DNA from: Zygnema cylindricum
Taxonomy: Eukaryota; Streptophyta; Zygnematophyceae; Zygnematales; Zygnemataceae
DNA length: 64,000 bases
Assembly: GCA_037447655.1 (NCBI GenBank)
Contig: JBBHKE010002503.1
Span: forward strand, 45,734 to 109,733
Direction of reading: 5' to 3'
A program made the position numbers and the translations under genes. Shown one piece after another: positions 27,956 through 42,600 of this stretch; position 1 is the stretch's first letter, and each line of letters opens with the position of its first letter. Under the pieces are notes generated by a model. That model did no database searches. It was not told where the DNA came from and saw only the letters and a list, made by a program, of their open reading frames with translations.

Positions 27956-30551
27956 TGTCAGTGGAGGTCTCGATGACGGTTTCCGGATAGCGCTGACAAA
28001 TCTTGAAACTCCCGCGAGATCACATGTCACCTTTATAGAATCAAATGGAGAGCCCGGCAAAGATGCAATTTGTGCTGCAACCAGCTCAGCTTGTCCGCCA
28101 CCATTAGTCTGCACACCCATCCTCCTTATACATAATTAAATTCTAGTTCCAAGGTCCATTCTCCTTTCACATAAACTCAGGGTGCAAGTCACTAAGCAAT
28201 TAGCTTTTTTTTCTGGTCCTTCAGCACAAAATTTTGGTGGTCAATGGGTGTGTGAAGTTTTGCTTTAAATGGGCGCGACTACAACTGCAACTGCAATATG
28301 CTAAAAGCTGAAAAAAGAATTTCAATCTCTGTTTAGATCTGTCACGTCCGTCAAAGGTGCTGGTATGGTGTTGAGAATTGAGTGAAATGCGATTAACGAT
28401 ACGCCGATTGCTGGCAACAAACGTAGCACTAGACCAAAAATTTGATTTTCTAAAAGGAAGATGTGGGGCTTTTTGTGTTGGCATATTGGAATGCTTCTGC
28501 AAAATAAAACCTTCAGGATTAACGATAAAAAAATAGGTCTACTACAACAAGCTTAGTGCAATTCTTGCTTCAGCAAACTGCCAATGTCCAGATTTCAGCG
28601 ATAAAATGCTCAAATTTAAAAATATTCGTGTCTTACCTCTAAGGCTAGAAAACCTCCTGGCATGAGAGATACTACAGCTCCTTCAACAATTTCTCCTATT
28701 GCATTTGTGCCTTCCCCAGGTCCTCCATCAAGAGCCAGGTGAGGCTCATGGCGTCCAACCTCAGTTTGAAGGCTTTTAAGATTCTGTGAAGGAATGTAAG
28801 GAGGATTACTGACTATTCCTCCCAACCGACCTTTGAGATTCTCCAGGGGAGCAAACCAGCTTCCAAGAGCCACATCGATGCGAGCCTGCAAAACAAAAAA
28901 AAAAACCTCTGTGAAGATTTATAAACTGTAAAATAGGAAACAAAAGCTTAAATTGGTAAAAAGACATTATAAGTGCGATCACATACTCATGAAACAAAAA
29001 ACTTCCATAGCACTAAGGCCACCTTTCTGCAAGTAAGCATGGTAAAGAATGGCTTGTTATGGTTTATATGACTCGTGCGAAGCCTTTAATTTGAATCAAG
29101 CATGTGAAGTACTTATGGTTGAAAGCTCTGCCGACGAAACAAACAAAACCTAGAAAAGACCAAGCCACAAACAAAACATTTTGACAATAATTTGAATAAC
29201 TACGAATTAATTTCAAATATGTGCTCCTCAGACCGGTTTAGCAAATGCATCCAGTGGCTTCCCGAACTGTCTTGAAGTACTTCCATACATCAAACGAACA
29301 TGCTAAATCCACACAAGAGGCCATAAGTTTCTCAGTCCGAATGCAATAACTGCATAAGAAAAAGCCAGTTGCATTTCGCTCCAAAACTGCCTCTCCAGAT
29401 TGAAACTGTAAAACTTCCAGCAGATGAAACAATCCGAAGAAGCTTCACACCTGAATTTGAGACAAACTGAAGATTCACACCTAAAGAATAGACAAACTGA
29501 AGAAGATTCTCACCTGAAGATGATATCGTTTGACATTCACTGAAGCAACTGATATAGCTTCTTCGCTGGCATCGACTGCTATCACCTTTGTGGAAGATGG
29601 CAAAATTAGTGCCAAAGCAATGGCTATGGCTCCACTGCCAGTTCCTAAGTCTGTCCATGGATGCTCCTTAAGTACAGGATTTTCAGACATTGCAGTTGCT
29701 GCCATATCGACAAGAAGTTCAGTTTCCGGTCTAGGAATAAGCACTCCTGAGCGAACAAAGAGGATCAAATCTCGCCAATATCCTGCAGAAACTATGTACT
29801 GAAATGGAGTCCTTTTCTCTAACCTCTCCAGCCAGAGGGGAGCGATTTCAGCTTCTAAACTTGCTCGAAGCTTTAGATAAACGGGGTTATTAATGTCAGA
29901 AGGACCAGATGTGTTAAGGCCAGGGTTATGCTCATTAGCATTCCGATAAGAAACAGGAAGCATTGCAAAAACTTCTTTCCACGTGGAAGGCTCAAATGAA
30001 GATGAATTTTGAGAATTTTGAATGACAGAGCTACAAACAGCTCCAGATTTGAAGTCATTGATTTCTTCAGCTTTGTCGAATTTTATGATTCCTGCAACTA
30101 AGTCATCCAAGAGCCATTCTATTTCTTGAAAAAGCTCTGCTTTTGAGGGGCCACCATCCTCTTTTAGAAATGAATCTCCAACAGAAATACAGGCCTGGCG
30201 TGCAGATTGCCTCCAAGAAAGAAGAGATTCCAAGGTACAGCAGTGGTTTGGATCACGTTCAGATAAAGGAAAATTCAAGAGAGTATTATGACGATTTTTT
30301 TTATTTATCGATAATTCATCAATTTTTATGGCTTTCATGCTGGAAGAGCTGTAAATATAACTGATATTCGTTGATTTGTCCGTACACCATGGTTTCTGAA
30401 AAGACTGGCATGTGTAGAAGGAAGTTATATTAAACATTTGATGTTTTTTCATGAGAGAAGATGAAGAATACATCGTTGTTGCAATAGAGGAAGAGTTGCA
30501 TCGCGCCAAGCCAGAGAGCGTCACGAAGCGTGCAAACGGAGCCATAGCCAT
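27953..30551 (-). CDS. Release-factor glutamine methyltransferase PrmC/HemK, organellar type
   Basis: Methylates the glutamine of the GGQ motif of peptide-chain release factors using S-adenosylmethionine; a leader and homology suggest mitochondrion or plastid. Exons (minus): 29514-30551, 28637-28885, 27953-28108, joined in frame to 480 aa. Residues 1 to about 110 are S/T-rich leader. LLDDLVAGI and PFQYIVSAGYWRDL belong to the N-terminal helical domain. SGVLIPRPETELLVD and DLGTGSGAIAIALAL (SAM motif I) follow. Exon 2 has GGIVSNPPYIPSQ, the catalytic NPPY. Exon 3 has TNGGGQAELVA and DLAGVSRFVSAIRK, the usual C-terminus. Two ATGs (30551, 30545) compete for the start; the first is used. A copy of the last exon end sits directly downstream. 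Confidence 0.95.
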
Positions 30552-33240
30552 GGCTGCCTGGCAGCTGGGTCATGTCATCCTGTTCACTGCAGCAGAACGG
30601 GTTGAGAGGAGCGATGAATATCGTGTGAATCGCTCGGATACATCGGTGGACACATGCTATATCGGTAATGAATCGGTTCCCTATTGCAAAGGAGTTTCCG
30701 TGCGACGATTCATGTTATCGAGAAAAGGTACGATGCGTTATATCGGAAAAAATCGCGTATCGCCATGCTGTAGCCAATACTATGTTTGGTCAAACTAAAT
30801 GAATTCTGATTATGTCTGCGATTCACCTCCCAAATATCAAGGACTTGTGGACTTAGAAATTCAACCCAGCTTAGTTAAATCTCTTAAGTCTACATATATG
30901 CAACAAATAAACTTAAGTCTTCCAAAAAACTAGGTCCGAGAAACTATACCGAAAACTAAGGAACTAAGTAAATCAAAAGTCAAACTAAATGAATTCTGAT
31001 TAACTACGTCTGCAATTCACCTCCCAAGTATCAAGGACTTGTGGACTTAGAAATTCAAGCCAGCTTAGTTAAATCTCTTAAGTCTACATATATGCAACAT
31101 ATAAACTTAAGTCTTCCAAAAAACTAGATCCGAGAAACTATACCGAAAACTAAGGAACTAAGTAAATCAAACGTCATGAAAACTGGACAATTCTTGCCAT
31201 AAGACCAAAAGAATGGAAAAGCATGTAAGTGCCATATCTAGTAACTCACGTGTATTGTAAGTCTTTCTAGCATAATACGCATATGCTAAGGGGTTACCAG
31301 TTGTAGCTTTTGAGCGCGTTTTTGCACTCTTGTCCTATGATTAATGCTATGGCATATGAAATTGCAAGTCATGAAAATCAATCGTGAAAGAGTCATTCCC
31401 ACTAAGAATCAGTTGGTCTCCACATCCGTCACGAAGGTCAGTTATTCTTAGAGTTAACCACCTATTAACCACAATTCATGAAAACAATTTCTCTAACAGC
31501 AGCACCCCATACAGATTCCGCAAAAATACTGAAATGTTAATTTATGTGAAATCCTCAAGCATTGTGAAAAATTGTTCGAAAAACTGAATAAGGTATTATC
31601 TCCTGGCCCTGTCTTAACATAGGTAGATCCTACAAGAGAACATAAATTGGGAAGATTCATCTGATAAAACAACCGACTGAATTAAAAAAACACGATGGTA
31701 AACCATCTGAGTCCAGGGGTACATGGCCAAATCTGAAAAACTACAAGCAGGGTAACACTGAAAACTCTTACCGTTTATTTTTGGTTATTTCCAAAAGATG
31801 GAGAATAAAGAAATTCTGCTAGCTCATGGAAAATATTATACTTCATGTCAGTATTTGAATGTATCAGTAACATTACTTTAACACAACGGGCTGACTTTAT
31901 TAAAAAGCGCGATGGTACATTCACAATAGTGAAATACAATGGAGGCGAAAAGCAAAGGTTAGTGGGTAGGCATTACTTCCACTTCACATAGCAAGGTACA
32001 CCGTATATCGCTATTGACATTAATGTTTTTTTCACCACTTAAAACATCTTTTCTCCATGCACACATGTCCAGCTCTCATGTGAAGACCGGTAATAGGAAG
32101 GGAGGAGTCTCACCTTTCAATGACAACCGTCTGATCAGCAATCCAACAAGTATACACAAAGAAAAAATGTTTTTATGTAGTAAAGAAGTATTAAACGGTG
32201 TAGTGTACACAGTTGGACCTGTCTACAATTCAAAACGACTCTCTATAAATTTTTCAGGAGTGAAACGTATTCTCAACAAACATGCCATACACCTGACATC
32301 ATCTTTGTACCAATAGTATGACATCAGCAACTTTAAGGGTAGCGCACCATGAGACACCGCTCATAGCATGACCAATTAAAGACAGTTCCACCATTAAATG
32401 CCGTCAGAGAATCTGACAGCCTAAGACAAGAAAATAGTTAAAAATTCATCATACAGTGACCAGAAAAATGGCCTGATGGGACTCAACTTTCAGAGTGATG
32501 CACACCCATAGTCATTAGATGTATAGATGATTAGATACAGGCCACAGTTCAAGTCACAACTGTACTACACACTTGCTACATTGCAAAGTAGCTCTCATGT
32601 AGGCTGCATTGAAGTCATACTTGCCACATATAACACAAATGCCACGGTCTATATAACAAAATGTGTACAAAGATGGAAGCTGAAACACAGCTTTTGAAAA
32701 AAAATGAAGACAACAAAAAACAAAATCAAATGACCTTGTGACTTCATACAAAGCAGAATCAATCCATGAAAAGCTCCCTCGTCCAAAAGATTACATGGAA
32801 GCACTTTCAAACAAATTCAGTGTTTTGACAATCTATATGTACTGAAATATATATTGCACTTCCCATATGGAGCATTAGCTCCAGACTCTCCATTGTATGA
32901 GTCTCTCGATGCAAACATACACATCTACATCTCCTACACATAGTAAAAATCTATTTACTGTTGACAACCCCACCAATTCCCAACCAGCTTCTTGAGCTAC
33001 AAAACCAAATGCCCCTTGTCTGCCCAAATACCACATCTGTTCAAAGAAAAAATCGAAACCAGCCAATAACATGCCTAGTACTATAAATTTACGCAGTTCT
33101 ATAGAGGGAATCGGCCATCCACCTATTAGAATGTCTTGAGTCTGTCAATGTGGCTACTACATTAGCCAGCCTACAATCTCGTTAAATGAACTATACAATG
33201 TGCACATGGAAGTGTAGGAAATTTCCCAACCTCGAGAATT
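30552..33240. other. Gene-free region between PrmC start and HNH stop
   Basis: Includes the PrmC promoter and the HNH 3' flank. Apart from the 190-bp tandem duplication at 30791-31176 and the 3'-flank homology at 32866-33240, no coding match or known repeat was recognised. Confidence 0.6.
30791..31176. repeat. 190-bp tandem duplication, nearly identical
   Basis: CAAACTAAATGAATTCTGAT starts both units (30791 and 30981). The copies differ by about ten changes and one small insertion, so the duplication is recent. It lies about 240 bp upstream of the PrmC start. Confidence 0.95.
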
Positions 33241-36200
33241 TTAATAAAAATCCGGACGTTTAAGTGGCAGCCAATCGAGCCACTCCACAGGAGTTCGAGC
33301 ATGTCGTTTGAGGCTACGATATGTCTTATAGTTTGGTGGAAGCTCCCTTGAATCAAGTTCCTTAGGTTCCTGAGGAAACAACAATAATCTCTCTACTTAT
33401 GTTAAATTCAAGCTACTGATCTCCTGACAGGCCCCCTTCCCTCACTCCAACCCCAATTAGCAAAGAGAAAAAGTTTCACTTACCCGAGGCTTCTTCATGA
33501 GCTTCATTCCAACTTCAATAGGACTCTTGTCTCCCTTCTTCAAATTGCAAGGCGAGCATGCTGTTACCTGCTTTACACAACCGAAGAGCCATAAAGAGTA
33601 AGGAAACGCATCTGCAATTAGGCTCCAGCATCAATTTGACCGTTAGTTTATTTATCCGTAAACGGTACAAAAACTTGCATAGTGAAAAGGAGATACCCCA
33701 TCACCCTTTGCTGCTACGTTTGAACTTAAGCTAAAAAAGCTGAAGAATAGAATTGAACAGTCGCCTTGCAAGTAATGGGGAAGTGATAAAAATGGAGTGC
33801 AACAAGAATAGTCTCTCTTACGACTGAAAATACTTATTCATAATTATTTAACTACAGAAGACCGATGAAAAATTGGTGACTCACCAGATTCTCCCATGAA
33901 GAACCCCCCCCACGAGACAGTGCTTTCACGTGATCAATCGTCAAATTATCTTTACTGCCACAGTACCTGGGAGAATCAGGCAAGCAAGGACAATATAACT
34001 ACGTAAGGAAATGCAAGAAGAATTGCAAAACAGAATTGGTAGACTTAATGACCATTCTAAAGATAAGACTACTAGTTGAACATCTGATACTCTCGCGCTG
34101 ATTACCCATCAGGGAATACTGTCAGCTATTTGGAATTTTGTTTGGCCATTTGGAAATTTCTAATATGTGACAGCCTGCCTGCTTGGTAACGGTGTCCATT
34201 CGATTTGGTTTCACTTCAACTTTGGTGGTGATAAAATGATAGTAATGGAACACTATTTCCATAAATGAAGATAAAAGTACTCACCTAGACGCCAATATCC
34301 ATACACATCTCCACAACTTAGGCACAGCAAATTTTGAGGGCAAGATCAGGTACATCAATAAAACAAGAGGAACAAGGATCAATTAGGGGAATCCCTATAG
34401 AGCCACGATAGTCAAGAATTGCAAATCCTGAGTTCTCCAGACATGTTGCATAAGTGATCCAGCCCGCCTTCCTCTCCTTCAACTGAGGCTGGCTTCTGAA
34501 GTTTCTTAGATCTAGCCTTTGCTCTTTGCGTTTTGGTAGAAACAGGTACTTACATCATCTACACAATTATGCCTTTTAATTTTTACAAACTTGGTTACTG
34601 CATTTCATGTTTCAAACACAAGTTACTGGCAAAAGTCAAAGCTGCTTTAGGCCTATGCTTTAGGCTCAAACGAAAATGTCTGACCCGTTTTCAGAAAGTT
34701 CACGAACAATAAGACTCCTTGAAGAGCACATTGCTTTGTCTTGAGAAATTCTGGATCCTTACTGGCAAGTAAATTTGTCGCGAAGAAAAATGTTGTTGCG
34801 ACTAAGGCTCAGCTTCCTTTTCTTATCCTTTGGAGAGTGGACAAAATTGCTGATCTGCGGTAACAAGTAACTCATTTGAGATACAATAGAAATGCAAGAA
34901 AATCCTTATTTGAAAGGTATTTAGGACAGGTTCAGAAAACAGGTAGTCACCTACCAGCGTTTTTTCAAAGAGTGTCCGCTACTCATGTCTAATGAAATTG
35001 ATTTACAGACAACCAGGAATACTCACGAACTGAGAGCTTATCCAACGAAGATCAGAAATAAAGGAACAAAATAAAAAAATCAGGACGAAAAGTCCAATCA
35101 AAATGACACAGACGTTTCCATGTGGATGCATCACAAATAATCCTATTCAAGCAACATATATCACAAAATTGGCCTCCAATAAGATATGAAGAACACAAGA
35201 TTACATAACAATTTGGCAGAGGGAAATCTTCTCATCTGCTCACCCGCAGTACAGCAGGAAGCGGCCAAACTTGATTCGGAGACCTCACAACTTGGTCATA
35301 ATATTGAAGGACGTCTGCCTGTAAAAACAAAAAACTTGCTGTCACATATGCCTACGTTTCATAAGAACCGATGTTGAAATCATAAAAATAATGCTCACAA
35401 CTGGAAACAAGGAAAACCAAAAACACCTAGTAATTAACAGCTTCGTTCACTTATAGACGATCGGCAAGGAACTACCATACCTTATCCAGAATCTGCAAAA
35501 CAAGTGCCCGTTTCCAGCACACAACATTGATTGGCCTGCAGGAATAATCTCGCCTCTACGTGTCATTCGTCAACAATGATATAAAGTCATTTTGCAATGT
35601 CGGAATTATCCAATACAAAGCACAAGCAGGTATAGCACTTATATAACAAGGAGCGGACAACATTGTCAAAAGGATCTGGAGATCAGGCACCTGACCAACA
35701 GGAGGCATCTACTGACAGGAATCTTGTTTCCAATTTATGTTTTTGCCCATGAAAATATGCTGTAAGTTCAAGATCCACTTTCAGAAATATAAGCAAAATG
35801 AGACAATGATATGACAGTCCTTCGAGAAATCAAAAGATTCAAGGTGCGTTGAATTCTGTGGAAGAAGACAGCATTACATACACACCTATATGTAGTGTCG
35901 AGAACAAGTCCTCGATATACCTCCAATTCATCAACATAAGTCTCAAAAGAAGAAGTTACATAAGCTGACGCTCCTGGAGTTGTACCATATGCTGCATCAA
36001 TATTGTTCAACAGAGGTGATGATGCAATTCCAGATAAAGACGAAACTGGGGGTAACAAAGGCCCATCCCGGTGTCCAGAAGGCACTTTTGAACGTCCAGC
36101 AATAATTCTCATGTATTGGGGACGAAAAGAGAAACTGGTGACTTTCTGTTTGACAGGAAATGGTTCTGTGGCACAAAATCATACAAAAAAACAAATTGAA

Positions 36201-36664
36201 ATAACCAAATTTAGATCACAAATCTAAATGGTTTGGTAGACAGGAACCCCTATGATGGTTCTTTCTTTATCAACAGCATGCATGCAAATGGCACATACTA
36301 CCATTCACAAGGACATAAAATCACAATTTGTACAAAACCATTGAGATGATTCAACAAGCAGACATGAACTGGTGGGCAGGCTCAATAACCACTGACAACT
36401 TGACCATAATCTCGGCAGTTTTTGCAAGTCTGTACTCCATATCATAGTTTCCATATAGTGTATGAAAACAAAACAACAGATGAGAACAAAAAGAGAAAAA
36501 AAAGACGACTGGTCGCAAGTGCAAGTGATTGAAAAGATCGGCTTACCTCGCAGCCAAGTAGGAAACTTTCCTTGAATATTTACAGTGTGATCACCACCGG
36601 AAGAATTCAAAGTGAGAAAGGAGGCATGGCTTCCAGCCGAGGAATATCCAAAAGCCATATACAT
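33241..36664 (-). CDS. HNH-domain protein (plant organellar-type HNH endonuclease family)
   Basis: Eight exons (minus): 36547-36664, 35886-36165, 35481-35535, 35244-35318, 34763-34854, 33885-33966, 33484-33567, 33241-33369. All have GT-AG ends and consistent phases, giving 304 aa. Landmarks: [96 protein letters not shown]. The HNH motif is complete: a CxxC pair (CQYC, CSPCN), the DH pair and the N/K positions. The family's in vivo substrate is unknown to me; nuclease activity is inferred from the motif. The first ATG (36664) gives MYM; the third codon is an alternative start. The N-terminus is only weakly transit-like. A degenerate copy of its 3' end occurs at 26415-26895 and 11728-11800. Confidence 0.93.
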
Positions 36665-39600
36665 TTTAACAACTAACTTATTTTTCCGTTAAGTTTGAAT
36701 AGGTGCGTGAAGATGATGCTCTCAGGTATGTAACCTAGATCTATTTACAAAATTAAAGAACGTAATCCAGCTAATAACATGGTGTTTCGGATCATAAGAG
36801 GCTTCCTTATGTTTATAAGAAAAGGCTCTATAAGGACAGTACCAAAGTTTGGGCAAAATGCAGCAGTTAAATAAACATGTAGTTTTCCTTTAGATTCTGT
36901 CCACTAGTAAAGGGCACTAAAATCTCAACAAGGACGACTATTTACAAAATCTTATTAACAAGAATGCAGATGTAGTGGCATAGATGATTGCTGCTCTTAA
37001 AAGTAGGTATGTACAGTGAGTCGTATGTAGAGCAACTGTTAATGTATGCAAAAACGGTGTACATAAAAAATAAATATAGACAATGTATATACAAATGTAG
37101 ATTTCTTTACAATATTCACTCTGGGTTACATATACTATATCAGTACATTTCGGATGAAGAGCAGATGACAAAGTTAAAACAGCAGTTTATTTACAAAAAA
37201 GAAAAACGAAAAAAATATGTCTGGAATAAAAAAACCTAGTTGAAATCTACTCGCACATGAATGTCCAACATTTGAAAAAGAGATTAATCTACACATGTAA
37301 AAAAAAGGAATATGCGAGAGAAGCGACAGCCGAAGGATATAATATTACATGTAAAGAGCCTGTATAAAAAGATGTACTCCTTCAATATCTCTTTTCACTT
37401 GTGAAAGACTTCACACATATCAATACGTTATTCTTGATAATTACATGAAGAAAAGAAAAGAGAGGGAAGACAACGGTGGATTTCACTGTATTTCTTTGGC
37501 AGGTTCGAACTTGTATTCACCATTCGGCACAAGTGCAAGACCAAGACAATTTGAAGTGGCAAAAAACTGCTGTTCCGTGTGTCTCAGTCCTGTTGTTGTG
37601 GCGTTTAAAAAAGTGCCGCGAATCGCCGAAAGGAGATAGAAAGCGACAGTGACCGAAAAGTTTGTCAAAGCCTATTCCCAGAACAAATATTATTCCGGGC
37701 GGAAAAAAATATAAAATTGGCGAATCAGGCATTTATTTGGGCAGATAAAACGTTAGGTCCGGCAGAAAAATCTTTATCGGGCAACTGAAACATTCCTCTG
37801 GACAACAAAAGTTTTTTAGATATTTTCCGTGCTGGACAGGTAACCAAAATATGGTATTTCCCCTGATCAATGCAGTTTAACATTTTTGTTGTGTTCAAGT
37901 CCCCGGAGCCTTTGTCTGCGTTGAAAGTCTGAAACGTTTCCGCTTCTTACACGTGGCAGTAACATTACAGCAGCTGCTAACATGGAATCATAGTCAAGCG
38001 TAAAAGAGCAGTGAGGTTATGACGGTCAAGAAAGTCGCAGAAATGATGCACATGGTTGGAATCTTGAACCATACGATCCAGAATCGATATTGATGCTGCA
38101 CGGAGTTGGTGCACTATTTATAATGCAATCCCAAAGTCGAGTGTCAAGGATACGGAATCTAAGTTCAGGTAGCACTTACAGAATAGTACACTCCACCAAA
38201 CATTGGAGCCAACTGATTCTATGACGATAAGGAAACGTTGCCTTTATACAAAATCAGTACATTGATTTACTGCCATTTTTTTGTAATCTGTGTATTGCTA
38301 TATAATACGCAGTGAATCTAGAATCTTTGGGAACCAAACGACAAACTCGGATCTTTAGCACGAGAATGAAAAGAGATTGGTCATTCGTGGAGCACCAAAA
38401 AATGTTCTGCAAATATGCCGGCCGATCAGTCTGCCGTTTACACGTATCAAAATCTGGCCATTTGTCAGACAAGGGATTAGCCACATCCACTCAATCCAAG
38501 AATCGGGGAAACATCGGCGAGCGCTCTATGTGAAGCTGACGTACATCCTCTCCACAGCAATTATCCCAGCCGGCAGAGCACATTTCCGGATTTCCCCCGA
38601 CAGCGACAATACTCATCCGGCAGCGAAATTTCATCTCTTCCCCAACACAAATATACGCATTAACCTTGTAGATGCTGTCTATATTATTTCACGGCCTGTG
38701 CCAACTACCCACGCTATACAAAGGGTTGTGGACATTTTGTAGCCATTGGCATCCTTTCTCGAGTACCCTTTTTTTTTTTTTTGTCTTTGAGTGCAATCCC
38801 CGTCGGCCCTACGAATGGGGACTAGACTTTTCTTCGTGATCGTGATGTTTTAGGGGCTTATGATTCGGAAGACCCTCGTCATGTTATACACCTTCATCCC
38901 AATAGTTGTGCGCACTTTGGAACAAGACGCCTTTCACCTTGGATTCGATGAACGCTGATTCTTGGTTCTTCCATCTTCATGTTTTCACTCTAAATACTTG
39001 TCATACTGGGTCATAGAGGTATTAGTGGGGCTTTTGAGACTATGGCTCGTTTTCAACGTTTTTGTTTAATGTGATTGAGGCCGTCCATGTTGAGCACGGG
39101 GATCGTCCGCCTAATGTTTTCTTTACACATCATCGTCCACTTGGGTCGTTTGACTTTTTGCTTTTATCAATGTGTTGTCCTTTTATTACTTGCTATCAAA
39201 CTAAATAAGGGATCCGCCCAATCACTTTAGGAGAAGTATTATACCGATTGGTAGTCCATATTGCCTTTATAACCGTCCAGCCTACATTACAAGGCAAGGC
39301 TCGATTTCGCAAGTTGCGAAGACGCGTCAACGAAGCCGTTGTAAGGCGTGTTGTGATGCGTACCCGTGGGAAGCACAACCTACGATTCTACAATGTTCGT
39401 CGCGCTATACATGCATTAACGGTTTGGGTCATGACTTACACATATAATCATTGTGTTCCTCATATTAGAGGTGATGCAAAAAGGCGTAGGTCACGCCTAA
39501 TGGTGCACAAGCAGTTCAGTAATCAATTTTGTGCCACACTTATCTTGCTCACCAATTGGCACACATATCGGAGCTTGGTCATCACACATGAGTAGAAAAC

Positions 39601-42600
39601 TTGGAAATGGTTAAACAATATCACGAACGCGAAAGGGAGGGGAGGGAGGGAGGGAAGACAACGCTAACTAAAACAAATAACCACCAGAACGAAACAAAAC
39701 TACCAAAGATGACTACCCACAAAGAAAAGAGACCTACTACCCACAACCCTAACAAACCCCTAAAATTGTGGATGCTAACTGGATCCCTTGGTAAGTGGCA
39801 TGGGAGGTAGTTTTTTGCCACCGTCGCAGGAAAGTCGATGTCGTGCTCGCTGCAGGGCAATAGCTACACGTTGGCGGTTAAAAGCAATGAGGGGGCCCGA
39901 CGGAGGTCTCCTAGGACCACCAAATTCAATTGGCACATTAAACGTAGACTTTTAGACGACAAATATATAATATCCGCAACCGGGTACGGATGAGGTAAAG
40001 CGCCTAACGTATCTTGGCCAGCCAGCAACTGGGATGGGTGACAAATTTACTAAAAATATCCTCTGAAAGTTTGAGATTGTGAGATCAACCGCCATGTCAA
40101 CCACATCGCATCGGCCATTGCTTTCATCGGATTGACACGATTCCATTAGTGTTAGGTCACTGTGTATGGTTATTAGCGTCAATGATTATCTACCTCTGGT
40201 TTACAAGTGTTAGTAATTGTAGGTCAGTGTCGAATGACGTGGCTAGTTTTGAGCTGTTTAAACGATTAGCGACAAGAGAAAATAAAAAAGTGTCATGGAC
40301 CCTATCTTAGGTTTGAGGCTAAAATTTAGGCACCAATATAGTGTCATTGTCCCCCCGATAACACAAAGTGAGGGAGAAAGAAACTGAAACATTAACCTTG
40401 GTTGTTATTTCGTTCAGATCCGATTACGATTTCTTGACCTTGCAGATTGGAAAAACGTACACAAAAATAGCTAATCAAGTTGTTGCATAATGTACTGATA
40501 TGGCTACAAAGAGGCAATAATTGCACCACATAGTCCCACGGAAATTTTGGCGTCATTTTAATAAATTGCCAGCAACGGGTTCCATGTCAATTCCATCGTC
40601 ATTGAAATAACACCGTGAATCCTTTTCAGTGTTCACAACATTTATTCTGTTGCCCATTTATTTTGCCCCCCTGAACATAGAAATATCAGTAATATTACAC
40701 TAGTTTTACTCTCAATGCTTATTTGTTAAGCGGTTGAAAATCTTCCATACCTTTTGGACCAAAATTAGAGTCGATAACACTGAAACAAACCCCTCACTAT
40801 GCATTTCTCCATGCTAATAACGATTCAGAGAGATGAAAGAATACGTAGTGTGACATGTTGATCCTGATAGGTGGACTGGAAATGAATATTTGTCGAAAAA
40901 ATGTTAAGGCAACCTGACTCTCCTTAACCCTCCTAGAACCCTTGTTGTCCCTTAGCTTTTGAAAACGAGGCTGTCCCTACATTGTAACATCAAGAGTTTT
41001 CTCAAAGGATTTTACTCTCATCTAAAAAGAAAGGAAAAAATATCAACTCACCAGAAAATGGATTTATACTTGCACCGACAATACAGCAATCTCTCGATTT
41101 CCAGGACAGAATAGTAGAAATGAGTACATAGCAAAATACAGAAATGTTTTGTACCGAATTGTTCAAAAACAATACCTTTCTTTTGATGCCGGGAACTCCA
41201 AGAGATAGAACAGCTTACAATTTTTTACCGATATCGATTTGATTCACATAAAATATGTCAAACTCAGATACAGTTATAGGGTGATATAAACAGAAACTCA
41301 AAATAAAAAATCTGAAAAATAATAATAGAGTAAGAACACCACATGCCTGACCCACGATGCAGTATAATCTCAAATAATTCCAAAATGAAATTTGACGTGG
41401 ATAAACAGAGCTGTGAGTCAAATTTGACTATTCAAAACCTTTGAGGTATTTAAGTACATTGTACAGCCCTGATTGGCTCTTGGCTAAAATAAAAGGTGCC
41501 CAACATTTCCGCAGAAACGGAACTGAATACAAGAGCATGGAACTTGCCCGGTTCGCTTCGGATATATCCATGTGCTACAATAGATTAACCATTTTTTAAG
41601 CAAGAGACCACCAAAAACAAGGAATCTTTCAACTCTCGTGGGAAAAAGTGGACCTTTATTGGGCTGGGGCCTGATCGAATTCTTTCTCGATCTGATAAAA
41701 AACATCAGCAGGTAATATGCTCAAATGGACAAAAAAACTTCTCCCATCATATTCTCGTAACAACAGAGGAACGGGTCCTATATAGGGCGTCTCATTTTAG
41801 GGCGTCTCATAAATTGTTGATACGGTTCAATGGGCCCAAACCAGATTTCCTTCAGAATCGACAGTGATATAATATTTGAACAACGGCCATATTAAAATCA
41901 CGAACTACTTTCCTCACTCTGCAAAACGATAAAGACAAGAAACGCTTCAGAAAATATACACAATTCAGAAATGGCCTTAGGAGACGCATAACAACACAAT
42001 AAATGGCACCTTGGATTTCCTTAGACAAAAAAACCCTAAAATGGTGCAAAAAAAAAGAAATACTGTTGAGCCCATAAAGTCTCAGCCTTATAGTAGTCAA
42101 ATATCTGACATGAATATCAAGTAACCGACCGCTTCAATAGACATTTGCATAAAAGCGCCAAGATGTAAACTTCTAACTTCCTGTAATTGCTGACATTCTC
42201 TAAATAGCGGTACTCGTACAAGAAAATTTCAAAATTCTGTCTTATATTTTTTCTCAATTGAAAAAGGTTTTCCCAAACTTCACGTCTCATGTTCCTCTTG
42301 TTGCGAAAAGTGACAGCTAATGTGATCACCAACAAAGCATTTATTGCATCGACAGAGAAGGTTCAGGAAAAGTTAAAGTGAAGTTTTAGAGTTTATTCCA
42401 CAAATTAGTTAGAGACAGAATCGGGGGAAGAACATTTTGACAATTATTTGTAGGTGAAGTCGTGAAAAAAAGAGGTTTTGACGGTTCAATTTATGGATGA
42501 AAGTCGACCATGTTCTTTATAGATGTAGCAGAGACTACAAAAGATTTGAAAAAATTAACCAATCCAAAAATTAAAAAAGGTAGCAGCTTAAAAATAGCCT

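Noticed and set aside
33885-33966. HNH exon as part of a homing endonuclease or group II intron
   Set aside because: The domain is embedded in an eight-exon nuclear gene whose other exons are collinear with the plant HNH protein family.
37445-37732. Short open frames on both strands near 37.5 kb
   Set aside because: No family resemblance, no splice-supported extension, and overlapping frames on both strands.
39248-39595. Basic 115-codon open frame, preceded in another frame by IRPITLGEVLYRL, reminiscent of LINE reverse transcriptase (RPI-L--VLYKI)
   Set aside because: Only one short motif fits, there is no YADD-like box, and neighbouring sequence gives no further match. Left unassigned.
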